64,000 nucleotides of DNA from NCBI GenBank assembly GCA_033856275.1, contig JAWVFJ010000049.1, positions 1 through 64,000 of the forward strand. Direction: 5' to 3'. This DNA comes from VRUE01 sp033856275 (GTDB taxonomy: Bacteria > Actinomycetota > Thermoleophilia > Solirubrobacterales > 70-9). Positions 34,989 through 42,756 of this stretch are shown piece after piece. The translations under genes and the position numbers were made by a program. The notes under the pieces were generated by a model, which saw only the letters and a list, made by a program, of their open reading frames with translations, was not told where the DNA came from and did no database searches. Position 1 is the first letter of the stretch, and every line of letters begins with the position of its first letter.

Positions 34989-36032
34989 ATGAATTCGCAG
35001 CTGACAGGCACGGATCAGGCCCACATACGGCGGACGCTGGAGCTTGCGGAGGGCGGGCGGGGGCGGGTCAGCCCAAATCCTCTCGTTGGAGCTGTCGTGG
35101 TGCGCGATGGCGAGGTCATCGGCGAGGGATTTCATGCTGAGCTGGGGGGCTTGCATGCGGAGCGTGCGGCTCTTGAGGATTGCCGTGGCAAGGGAAATGA
35201 TCCGGCCGGCGGGACGATGTACGTGACGCTGGAGCCCTGTGCGCATCGGGGACGGCAGCCGCCCTGCACGGAAGCCGTGCTCGAGGCGGGGATTTCCCAG
35301 CTGGTGATCGCCTCGGAGGATCCGAGCGAGAAGGCAGCGGGCCGGGGCCCGGGGATCCTTCGTGACGGTGGGGTCAAAGTCGAGTTCGCGGCAGGCGAGG
35401 AGGCGACGGCGGCACGGTTGCTGAACCAGCCGTTTCGCAAGCACGCGCGAACCAGGCTGCCACTGGTGACGTTGAAGCTGGCGATGTCGCTGGACGGTCG
35501 CACGTCTGCCGCCCCCGGCGACTCGCCCTGGATCTCCAGCGAGCGCAGCCGTGAGCTCGTCCACCGCTGGCGAGCCGAATCCGACGCGATCGCCGTCGGC
35601 ATCGGCACCGTACTAGCCGACGACCCACTCCTAACCGCCCGTCTGCCCGGCGCTCGCCAGCCGCTACGCGTCGTCTTCGACCGCCAGGCCCGTCTCCCCC
35701 TCGGCTCTCAGCTGCTTCGAACGCTCGACCAGTCGCCGACGCTCGCCGTCGTCTCCTCAGAAGCCGACGCTTCGGGTCTGCGTGAGGCTGGGGCAGAGGT
35801 GTTCCCAGCCGACGGCATCCACGCCGCTCTCGCCGAGCTCGGCCGGCGTGGCATCACCAGCCTTTTCCTCGAGGGTGGCCCTACACTCGCCGCCGCTTTC
35901 GCCGACGCTGGCGAGATCGACGAGGCTCGCGTCTTTGTCGCGCCGGTCCTGCTCTCGGGCCCTGAGCGCGTCGACGCTGTGAGTCCAGGCGCCGAGGACA
36001 CCCTGATCGAAACCCGGTTCAAGGAGTGGTGA
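34989..36032 (+). CDS. ribD: Bifunctional diaminohydroxyphosphoribosylaminopyrimidine deaminase/reductase
   Basis: Catalyses the second and third steps of riboflavin synthesis. 347 residues from ATG 34989: N-terminal deaminase with the zinc motif HAE at 56-58 (GLHAERAAL) and TLEPCAHRGRQPPCTEAVLE with C84 and C93, then the NADPH reductase from about 155 (LPLVTLKLAMSLDGRTSA, LEGGPTLAAAFADAG). TTG 34965 is an alternative start inside the palindrome. The stop overlaps the ribE start (TGATG). Confidence 0.95.
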   Translation: MNSQLTGTDQAHIRRTLELAEGGRGRVSPNPLVGAVVVRDGEVIGEGFHAELGGLHAERAALEDCRGKGNDPAGGTMYVTLEPCAHRGRQPPCTEAVLEAGISQLVIASEDPSEKAAGRGPGILRDGGVKVEFAAGEEATAARLLNQPFRKHARTRLPLVTLKLAMSLDGRTSAAPGDSPWISSERSRELVHRWRAESDAIAVGIGTVLADDPLLTARLPGARQPLRVVFDRQARLPLGSQLLRTLDQSPTLAVVSSEADASGLREAGAEVFPADGIHAALAELGRRGITSLFLEGGPTLAAAFADAGEIDEARVFVAPVLLSGPERVDAVSPGAEDTLIETRFKEW

Positions 36033-36637
36033 TGTTCACCGGGCTGATCGAAGACATCGGGACGGTCGAGTCGGTCGACAGAGGGAAGGACGGCGCCCGC
36101 ATTCGGATCGTGACCCGGCTCGCCACGGAGATCGGTGACGGCGATTCGATCGCGGTCAACGGCGTCTGCCTGACGGCGACGGCAGTCGACGTGACGGCTT
36201 TTGAGACCGAGGCGATGAACCAGACCCTCGACGTGACCGCGCTCGGCGGACTCGAGGCAGGCACCCGAGTCAACCTGGAGCTGGCGATGAAGGCCTCCGA
36301 CCGGCTCGGCGGTCACATCGTGCAGGGGCACGCCGACGGCATCGCGGAGGCGATCGCGGTCGCTGAGGATGGCTTTGCCCGCCGCCTGCGAGTTCACCTC
36401 GCTTCGGGGCTGGTCACCTACGTCATCTCGAAGGGCTCGATCGCCCTCGACGGTGTCAGCCTCACGGTCGCGGCGCTGGGCGAGGATTGGGCCGAGGTCT
36501 CCCTGATCCCCGAGACGCTGGAGCGGACGACCCTGGGCGAGGTCGCGGTTGGAAACAGGCTGAACGTCGAGTGTGACGTGGTGGCGAAGTACGTTGAGCG
36601 AATGGTGCGACCATTCGCCGGAAAGGAGCGGACGTGA
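36032..36637 (+). CDS. ribE: Riboflavin synthase alpha subunit
   Basis: Dismutates two 6,7-dimethyl-8-ribityllumazines to riboflavin. 201 residues with two lumazine-binding repeats: MFTGLIEDIGTVESVDRG at the N terminus and DRLGGHIVQGHADGIAEA in the second half. It starts at ATG 36032, 5 bases after AAGGAG at 36021-36026 and overlapping the ribD stop; GTG 36026 is only two codons earlier. The stop overlaps the ribBA GTG start by 4 bases. Confidence 0.95.
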   Translation: MFTGLIEDIGTVESVDRGKDGARIRIVTRLATEIGDGDSIAVNGVCLTATAVDVTAFETEAMNQTLDVTALGGLEAGTRVNLELAMKASDRLGGHIVQGHADGIAEAIAVAEDGFARRLRVHLASGLVTYVISKGSIALDGVSLTVAALGEDWAEVSLIPETLERTTLGEVAVGNRLNVECDVVAKYVERMVRPFAGKERT

Positions 36638-37971
36638 GCCAGATGACCGAGACGCAGCGGACAGATGAGACGAGCAGGGAGGCCGGCGAGAGCCGGTTCT
36701 CGACGATCGAGGAGGCGATCGAGGAGATCCGCCAGGGGCGGATGGTCGTCGTTTGCGATGACGAGGACCGCGAGAACGAGGGCGACCTGACTATGGCCGC
36801 CCAGTTCGCCACTCCCGAGGCAGTCAACTTCATGGCCAAGGAGGCGCGTGGCCTGATCTGCCTGGCCCTCACGCCGGAGCGCTGCGAGGAGCTTGGGCTC
36901 GACCTGATGGCGGCGAAGAACGAGACGCCGCTGCAAACCGCCTTCACCGTGGCGATCGAGGCGCGGGAGGGCGTGACCACAGGGATCTCCGCTGCCGATC
37001 GCGCGCGCACGATCCAGGTTGCCGTCGACCCCGGAGCCAGCCCCCGCGACCTGGTCCAGCCCGGGCACGTCTTCCCGCTCAAGGCGAAGCCCGGCGGCGT
37101 GCTGGAGCGGACGGGGCAGACCGAGGCGGCTGTTGACCTGGCGCGTCTCGCCGGCCTAAATCCGGCGGGAGTGATCTGCGAGGTCATGAACGAGGACGGG
37201 ACGATGGCTCGCGTGCCCGACCTGATCCCCTACTGCGAGCGCCACGGCCTGAAGATGATCACGGTCGCCGACCTGATCGCCTATCGGCGCCGCACCGAGA
37301 AGCTGGTGGAGCGGGTCGTCGCCACCGCCCTGCCGACCGAGTTCGGAGATTTCACCGCTGTCGGCTACCGCTCGCTGGTCGACGACAAGCATCATGTGGC
37401 GATGGTCAAGGGCGAGGTCGACGGCGCCGAGGACGTGCTCGTCCGCGTCCACAGCGAGTGCCTCACGGGCGACGTCTTCCACAGCATGCGCTGCGACTGC
37501 GGCGAGCAGCTGGTCGCGGCGATGACCCAGATCGAGCAGGAGGGCCGCGGTGTCCTCCTCTACCTCTCTCAGGAGGGGCGCGGAATCGGCCTGCTCAACA
37601 AGCTGAAGGCCTACAAGCTGCAGGAGGAGGGGGCCGATACGGTCGAGGCCAACCTGAAGCTCGGTCTTCCAGTCGACCTCCGCGACTACGGGATTGGCGC
37701 TCAGATCCTCGTCGACCTCGGGTTGAGCAGCATCCGCATCCTCACCAACAACCCGAAGAAGATCCACGGGCTGGAGGGCTACGGCCTCTCGGTTTCCGAG
37801 CAGGTGCCGATCGAGTCTTCGCCGAACGCCCACAACGAGGCCTACCTGCGGGCCAAGCGCGACAAGATGGGCCACTCCCTGCACCACCAGGGTCTCGCCC
37901 TCGACGAGGAGATGATCCGCGAGGAGGAGGAACGCGATGCCGCCGGGGGAGACGGCACGGCGAATGGTTGA
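36634..37971 (+). CDS. ribBA: Bifunctional 3,4-DHBP synthase/GTP cyclohydrolase II
   Basis: 445 residues: the RibB domain (about 20-222) with VVVCDDEDRENEGDLTMAAQ and EDGTMARVPDLIPY, then the RibA domain with VRVHSECLTGDVFHSMRCDC (zinc cysteines) and LLYLSQEGRGIGLLNKLKAY. It uses ribulose-5-phosphate and GTP, the two inputs of riboflavin synthesis. The GTG at 36634 overlaps the ribE stop (GTGA) and has AAGGAG 6-7 bases upstream; ATG 36643 is a possible later start. Its C-terminal tail extends beyond the domain and overlaps ribH. Confidence 0.96.
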   Translation: MSQMTETQRTDETSREAGESRFSTIEEAIEEIRQGRMVVVCDDEDRENEGDLTMAAQFATPEAVNFMAKEARGLICLALTPERCEELGLDLMAAKNETPLQTAFTVAIEAREGVTTGISAADRARTIQVAVDPGASPRDLVQPGHVFPLKAKPGGVLERTGQTEAAVDLARLAGLNPAGVICEVMNEDGTMARVPDLIPYCERHGLKMITVADLIAYRRRTEKLVERVVATALPTEFGDFTAVGYRSLVDDKHHVAMVKGEVDGAEDVLVRVHSECLTGDVFHSMRCDCGEQLVAAMTQIEQEGRGVLLYLSQEGRGIGLLNKLKAYKLQEEGADTVEANLKLGLPVDLRDYGIGAQILVDLGLSSIRILTNNPKKIHGLEGYGLSVSEQVPIESSPNAHNEAYLRAKRDKMGHSLHHQGLALDEEMIREEEERDAAGGDGTANG

Positions 37972-38482
37972 GTCGACCGCGTTTCTCGAGGACTTCAGCG
38001 CGGAGGAGCGGGTGGCACTCGGCGGCCAGGAGTTCGCGGTCTGCGTCGGCCGCTTCTATGAGGACCTCGCCGAACGGCTGCTCAGCGGCGCCCGCGAAGG
38101 CTTTGAGCTGACCGGCGTGCCGGCATCGTCAGTCAGCGAGGTCTCTGTCCCCGGGGCCTATGAGCTTCCCTTCGCCGCCAAGCTGCACGCCACCAGCGGC
38201 CGCTTCGCCGGCGTCGCCTGCCTCGGCGTCGTCATTCGCGGCGAGACCGACCACTACGACTTCGTCTGTGCCGAGGCCGCCCGCGGCATCCAGGACGTGC
38301 AGTTGGAGACTGGCGTGCCCTGCGCCTTCGGCGTAATTACCTGCGACACGATGGAGCAGGCCCTCGCCCGGGCCGGGGGCGGCAAGCGCGACCAGGGCCG
38401 CAACGCCGCCCTTACCGTCGCCCGCATGGCCCTTCTGAAACAAGACGTCAACCCGTACCGCTGGCAAGTCCGCGACCGCTAG
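37937..38482 (+). CDS. ribH: 6,7-dimethyl-8-ribityllumazine synthase
   Basis: Condenses the diaminouracil with 3,4-DHBP. 181 residues in the predicted frame, with the family segment VSVPGAYELPFAAKLHATSG, CLGVVIRGETDHYDFVCAEA and the conserved GVITCDTMEQALARAGG. ATG 37937 has a strong AGGAGG six to seven bases upstream, although the first 35 bases overlap ribBA; ATG 37964 is the alternative and would still overlap by 8. The N terminus is longer than usual by roughly 15-20 residues. Together ribD-E-BA-H form one tightly coupled operon. Confidence 0.94.
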   Translation: MPPGETARRMVESTAFLEDFSAEERVALGGQEFAVCVGRFYEDLAERLLSGAREGFELTGVPASSVSEVSVPGAYELPFAAKLHATSGRFAGVACLGVVIRGETDHYDFVCAEAARGIQDVQLETGVPCAFGVITCDTMEQALARAGGGKRDQGRNAALTVARMALLKQDVNPYRWQVRDR

Positions 38483-38508
38483 CGACGACCTGTACCATCC
38501 CCGACCCG

Positions 38509-38700
38509 ATGGCCAAGGTATGCCACAACTGCGGCAAGGGGCCGGCGTTCGGCCAGTCCCGCAGCCACTCGATGGTCGCCACCAAGCGGCGCTTCGATCC
38601 GAACCTGCAGAAGGTGCGGATCACCGAGAACGGCCGCAAGCTGCGGACCTATGTCTGCACGCGGTGCTTGAAGGCCAACAAGGTCACCAAGGCCGCCTAG
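38509..38700 (+). CDS. rpmB: 50S ribosomal protein L28
   Basis: 63 residues, standard length. MAKVCHNCGKGPAFGQSRSH, KRRFDPNLQKVRI and YVCTRCLKANKV match L28, including two CxxC pairs (C5-C8 and YVCTRC) typical of the zinc-binding paralogue. It lies 26 bases after ribH. In actinobacteria rpmB normally precedes the fakA-recG-rsmD-coaD block; here a family B hairpin and the divergent MMPL gene separate them. The CxxC form is the type kept under zinc-replete conditions. Confidence 0.96.
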   Translation: MAKVCHNCGKGPAFGQSRSHSMVATKRRFDPNLQKVRITENGRKLRTYVCTRCLKANKVTKAA

Positions 38701-38713
38701 CTCTGCTGGTGGT

Positions 38714-38857
38714 GGGAGGGCCTGGTTGGTCTCCAGGCAAATTGACACCCCAGCGCTTTGCGCTGGAGTGAAGCTGGAGCGCGGCACCGCCGCGCAATAG
38801 ACAGATTGCATATCGCCGTTTCGCGAACATTCGCCTGGAGACCAACCAGGCCCTCCC
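38714..38857 (+). repeat. Nested hairpin element family B, copy B2
   Basis: Arms 38714-38742 and 38829-38857 pair over 29 bases with one mismatch. Compared with B1 arms, several C/G pairs become T/A pairs on both strands, so the stem is conserved by compensatory change. The core has CGCGCAATAGACAGATTGCA, differing from B1 by one base. A small inner hairpin, CCAGCGC-TTT-GCGCTGG, replaces the inner palindrome of B1. It starts 13 bases after rpmB and is convergent with the MMPL stop. Confidence 0.88.
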
Positions 38858-38880
38858 CGACATCCCCCACAACCCCCCGG

Positions 38881-41094
38881 TTAGTCGACCTCGGGGAGCG
38901 GCTCGGGCTGTGGCGGCTCGACGTGGAGACGTGGGAGGAAGCGGTTGAGCCAGTCGGGCACCCACCAGGCGCGGGCGCCGAAAAGCTGCATTATCGAGGG
39001 GACGAGGATCGTGCGGATGACCACGGCATCGATCAGGACCGCTGCCGAGAGGCCGAGGCCGAAGAGCTTGATGATGCGGTCTTCGCCGATCATGAAGGAG
39101 GCGAAGACGGTGACCATGATCGCTGCTGCGGCGGTGATCACCCGACCCGTCAGCGCCAACCCGCGCGTTACGGCGGCAGTGGCATCGTGGCTGCCCTCCC
39201 ACTCCTCGTGGATCCGCGACATCAGGAAGACCTCGTAGTCCATCGAGAGGCCGAAGACGATCGCGAAGAGGAATACGGGCAGGAAGGCCTCTATCGGTCC
39301 GGTGCCGTTTAGCCCGATCACACTTCCGAGCCAGCCCCACTGGAAGACGGCGACGACGATGCCGAAGGAGGCGCCGATGCTGAGCAGGTTCATCAGCATC
39401 GCCTTCAACGGCACCAGAATCGAGTGGAAGACCGCCATCAGCAGCAGCGCCGAGAGCAGCACGACGACGCCGATGAAGAGCGGCAGCTTTTCGGTCAGCA
39501 CGTTGCCGAAGTCCTCGAAGATCGCGGTGATCCCACCGATGTAGACGGCCGCCCTGGCGCGCTGCGCGGCCGGCGGCACGACATCGTTGCGCAGCCTTTC
39601 GAGCAGCTTGGTCGTCGCTTCGCTCTGCGGCGAGGTGGTTGGGTAGACCAGGATCACGCCGACGTCCTTTTTGGGGTTGAGCGTCGGCGGGGTGACGGCT
39701 GCGACGTCGGGCTGGTGTTCGATTTCACGGCGCAGGGTGACGAGGACGGCGTCGTCGCCTCGTTTCGGCAGTTCCGCCACCACCTGGAACGGTCCGTTGA
39801 AGCCGGGGCCGAAGCCGTCGGCAAGCAGGTCGTATGCCTTGCGCGTGGTCGTGCCGGCGGGGTCGCTTCCAGCGTCGCTGGAGCCCAGCCGCAAAGAGAG
39901 CACCGGGATGCAGAGGATCACCAGCAGGCCGCCCGAGAGCAGCATCGCGGCCACCGGGTGACGCTGGATCGTGGAGCTCCACCGGTACCAGCGGCTGAGC
40001 TCGATCTCGTTCAAGGGCCGGCGCTTGCCGAGGCCTGGAATGCGCAGCCGATCGATCCGGTGCCCGGCGATCACGAGCAGTGCCGGCAGCAGGGTCAGCG
40101 AGGCGATCATCGTCATCAGCACCGCTAGCGCCGCTGCGACCGCCACGCCGTAGAGGAAGGTGACGCCGAGCAGCAGCATTCCCATCAGCGAGATGATCAC
40201 GGTGAGGCCGGCAAAGAGGACGGCGCGGCCGGCGGTGTCGATCGCCTTGACCGCCGCCGCCTGCGGCTCGAGACCTTCATCGAGGCCGTTGCGGAAGCGG
40301 GTGAGGATGAACAGCGCGTAGTCGATGCCGACGCCGAGTCCGATCATCGCCGCGAGCTGGGTCGCGAAGTCGGCGGTGTCGAAGACGTGAGTGCCCAGGG
40401 TCACCAGGCTGAGGCCGACGCCGAGCGCGAAGAGAGCGGTGAGGAGCGGCAGTCCCATCGCCACCACCGAGCCGAAGGTGAAGAGCAGGATCACGATCGC
40501 CGCCAGCAGGCCGATCAGGAACGAGGTGTCGCCTTCTTCCTGGCGGACTTCCTCGATCGGCTGGCCGCCAAGCTCGACCTGCAGGCCTGAGCCCGCGGCG
40601 CCCTGAGCGAGGCCCATGACCTTTTCGACGTTCTCCTTGCCGATCTTGTTGCCCTGCTCGTCGAACTGGACGGTGGCGTAGGCGATCTTGCCGTTCTGGC
40701 TGATCGCCCCTGCGCCCCCGCCCGCGTAGGGGCTCGACACTTCGCTTACGTGCGGCACGCGCTCGATCGCGGCGAAGGCGTCCGACATCTTGCGCTTGAC
40801 CGGAGGCGCTTCGACGCCGGCGGGCGCGCGGAAGACGATCGTCGAGGTTTCGCCGGACTGCGCGGGGAAGCGCTTTTCCAGCAGGTCGACGGCTCGCTGG
40901 GAATCGGAGGAGGGGAGCTTGAAGTTTTCCGAGAAAGCCGACCCGGCGGAGCCGGCGGCGAAGCCCACCCCGACCAGGGCGACGATCCAGCTGAGGATCA
41001 CGGTCTTGCGGTGCCCGGTGCACCAGGTGGCGAAGCGTCTCATCGAGCGTCGCACCGTAGCGAACTTGGCCGCTGGACTTCCTTCGGTGGTCAT
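38881..41094 (-). CDS. MMPL-family RND transporter
   Basis: 737 residues with two six-helix blocks and large periplasmic loops, as in actinobacterial MMPL lipid transporters. The first helix (TVILSWIVALVGVGFAAGSA) is followed by a loop, then GLGVGIDYALFILTRFRNGL and a second block with FAIVFGLSMDYEVFLMSRIH, the conserved Asp-Tyr signatures of the two halves. It probably exports a lipid or hydrophobic compound, but the substrate is unknown. ATG 41094 is the first start; an in-frame ATG 18 codons later is possible. It is divergent from fakA with only 28 bases between them and lies inside an otherwise plus-strand housekeeping block. Confidence 0.92.
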   Translation of the reverse strand: MTTEGSPAAKFATVRRSMRRFATWCTGHRKTVILSWIVALVGVGFAAGSAGSAFSENFKLPSSDSQRAVDLLEKRFPAQSGETSTIVFRAPAGVEAPPVKRKMSDAFAAIERVPHVSEVSSPYAGGGAGAISQNGKIAYATVQFDEQGNKIGKENVEKVMGLAQGAAGSGLQVELGGQPIEEVRQEEGDTSFLIGLLAAIVILLFTFGSVVAMGLPLLTALFALGVGLSLVTLGTHVFDTADFATQLAAMIGLGVGIDYALFILTRFRNGLDEGLEPQAAAVKAIDTAGRAVLFAGLTVIISLMGMLLLGVTFLYGVAVAAALAVLMTMIASLTLLPALLVIAGHRIDRLRIPGLGKRRPLNEIELSRWYRWSSTIQRHPVAAMLLSGGLLVILCIPVLSLRLGSSDAGSDPAGTTTRKAYDLLADGFGPGFNGPFQVVAELPKRGDDAVLVTLRREIEHQPDVAAVTPPTLNPKKDVGVILVYPTTSPQSEATTKLLERLRNDVVPPAAQRARAAVYIGGITAIFEDFGNVLTEKLPLFIGVVVLLSALLLMAVFHSILVPLKAMLMNLLSIGASFGIVVAVFQWGWLGSVIGLNGTGPIEAFLPVFLFAIVFGLSMDYEVFLMSRIHEEWEGSHDATAAVTRGLALTGRVITAAAAIMVTVFASFMIGEDRIIKLFGLGLSAAVLIDAVVIRTILVPSIMQLFGARAWWVPDWLNRFLPRLHVEPPQPEPLPEVD

Positions 41095-41122
41095 CCGGGC
41101 CCGACAGCTAGATTTCGGCCTG

Positions 41123-42754
41123 ATGCCCGATCCCTCGATCGTGCGCTTCCGGCGCGTCGTCAGCTCTGCCTATGCTCATCTAGAGGCACGTCGCCAGGAG
41201 GTGAACGACCTCAACGTCTTCCCTGTCGCCGATGGCGATACTGGGGACAACATGGCGATGACGATGCGCGCCGTGATGGAGGAGCTCGACCACCTCGACG
41301 GGATGGAGGTCGACGAGATTGGTCGTACCCACTTGGTCCAGGCCCTGGCGCGGGCGGCGCTGATGGGTGCTCGCGGCAATTCCGGCGTGATCCTCAGCCA
41401 GATCGTCCGCGGCGCCGCCGAGGAGCTGGCGAGCCGGCCGGGCGAGCTGATCGACCCGGTCTTGGTCGCTTCCGCTTTCGCCAGCGCCGCCGACGCCGCT
41501 TATGACTCGGTGCGCGAGCCGGCCGAGGGGACGATGCTGACCGTCTTCCGCGAGATGGCTCACTCGATCGCCCGCCAGCTCGCCCATCTCGACGCCGAGA
41601 AGCAGCGGCTCGAGCAGGGAGTCCCCGACGAGATGCAGGACGCGGTTCTCGCCGAGGTGCTGGAGCGGGCGATCCAAGACGGGCAGCGCGCGGTCGAGCG
41701 CACGCCGGAGCAGCTCGATGTGTTGCGCGATTCGGGTGTGGTCGACGCCGGCGGCTATGGCCTGGTGCTGATTCTTGCCGGGGTCGTGGCCGGCCTGCGT
41801 GGCGATGGCGCCGCGGTGCCGGAGGTCTCCCACCACGAAGCGCCGCGCTTGAGCCAGCCGCACCACGAGGACAGCCGTTATCGCTACTGCACCAACTTCA
41901 TCGTCTCCGGCTCGGGGTTGAGCAGCCGCGACTTCCTTCCTCGCCTGGAGGGCCTCGGCGACTCGGTGCTCGTCGTCGGCGACGAGGTGACGCTGAAGGT
42001 CCACGTCCACACCGACGATCCCGAGGCCGCCGTGGCGCTCTTTGACGATGCCGGCGCGGTCACTAATCTCGACGTAGCCGACATGCGCGAGCAGATCGCC
42101 GAGCGCCGCGCCCGCCTGGAGAGCGGACGCAGCGGTGCGCTTGCTGTCGCGGCCGGCGATGGCCTGGAGCGGCTCTTCGGAGAGCTCGGCGCCCATGTCG
42201 TCCTCGGTGGCGAGACGCTCAATCCCTCCACCTACGAGCTCCTGGCTGGCATCCACGAGGTGCCCGCCGAAGAAGTGCTCGTCTTTCCCAGCTCATCCAA
42301 CGTGACCATGGCCGCCGAGCGGGCCTGCGAGCTCTCCGAGAAGCCGGCGCGGGTGGTCTCGGCTACCTCGCAGCAGGAGAGCCTGCTGACCCTGGTCGAG
42401 CTCGACCCGGAAGCCTCGCTGGATGACAATGCCGAGCGCTTGGAGGTGGCGCTAGGGAGGGTCGCCGCCGGTGGCGTGGCGCCGGCAGCCCGCGACGATG
42501 CCCAGGGGCGCTTCCGCCAAGGAGATGCGGTCGGCTTCGTCGGCGAGGAGATCGTCGCCTGGGGCGGCGCCGGTTCGACCTTGGCGGCGACGATCGAGAA
42601 ACTCGTCGAGGGGGCCGAGATCGTCACCGTGATCGGCGGCCAGGATGCGCCGATCGCCCTCGACGAGCTCGACCCGCATGTGCCCGACGGAGTCGAGATC
42701 GAGACCCACGACGGCGGCCAGCCAAGCTGGTGGTGGCTGCTGGCCGCGCAGTAG
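41123..42754 (+). CDS. fakA: Fatty acid kinase-like protein FakA (DhaL + YloV family)
   Basis: 543 residues with an N-terminal DhaL-like kinase domain, conserved LNVFPVADGDTGDNMAMTM (metal and ATP binding) and GARGNSGVILSQIVRGAAEE, a central SGVVDAGGYGLVLILAGV, and a DAK1/DegV-partner-type C-terminal domain. FakA phosphorylates acyl chains bound to FakB in Firmicutes. No fakB (degV) homologue is adjacent here. The frame is open upstream to 40790 over the MMPL gene, but ATG 41123 precedes the family N terminus. recG follows 2 bases later, matching the conserved yloV-recG order. Confidence 0.93.
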   Translation: MPDPSIVRFRRVVSSAYAHLEARRQEVNDLNVFPVADGDTGDNMAMTMRAVMEELDHLDGMEVDEIGRTHLVQALARAALMGARGNSGVILSQIVRGAAEELASRPGELIDPVLVASAFASAADAAYDSVREPAEGTMLTVFREMAHSIARQLAHLDAEKQRLEQGVPDEMQDAVLAEVLERAIQDGQRAVERTPEQLDVLRDSGVVDAGGYGLVLILAGVVAGLRGDGAAVPEVSHHEAPRLSQPHHEDSRYRYCTNFIVSGSGLSSRDFLPRLEGLGDSVLVVGDEVTLKVHVHTDDPEAAVALFDDAGAVTNLDVADMREQIAERRARLESGRSGALAVAAGDGLERLFGELGAHVVLGGETLNPSTYELLAGIHEVPAEEVLVFPSSSNVTMAAERACELSEKPARVVSATSQQESLLTLVELDPEASLDDNAERLEVALGRVAAGGVAPAARDDAQGRFRQGDAVGFVGEEIVAWGGAGSTLAATIEKLVEGAEIVTVIGGQDAPIALDELDPHVPDGVEIETHDGGQPSWWWLLAAQ

Positions 42755-42756
42755 TA

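Noticed and set aside
41180..42256. Long minus-strand frame opposite fakA
   Set aside because: Composition is typical of a reverse-strand shadow, and fakA has clear DhaL motifs.
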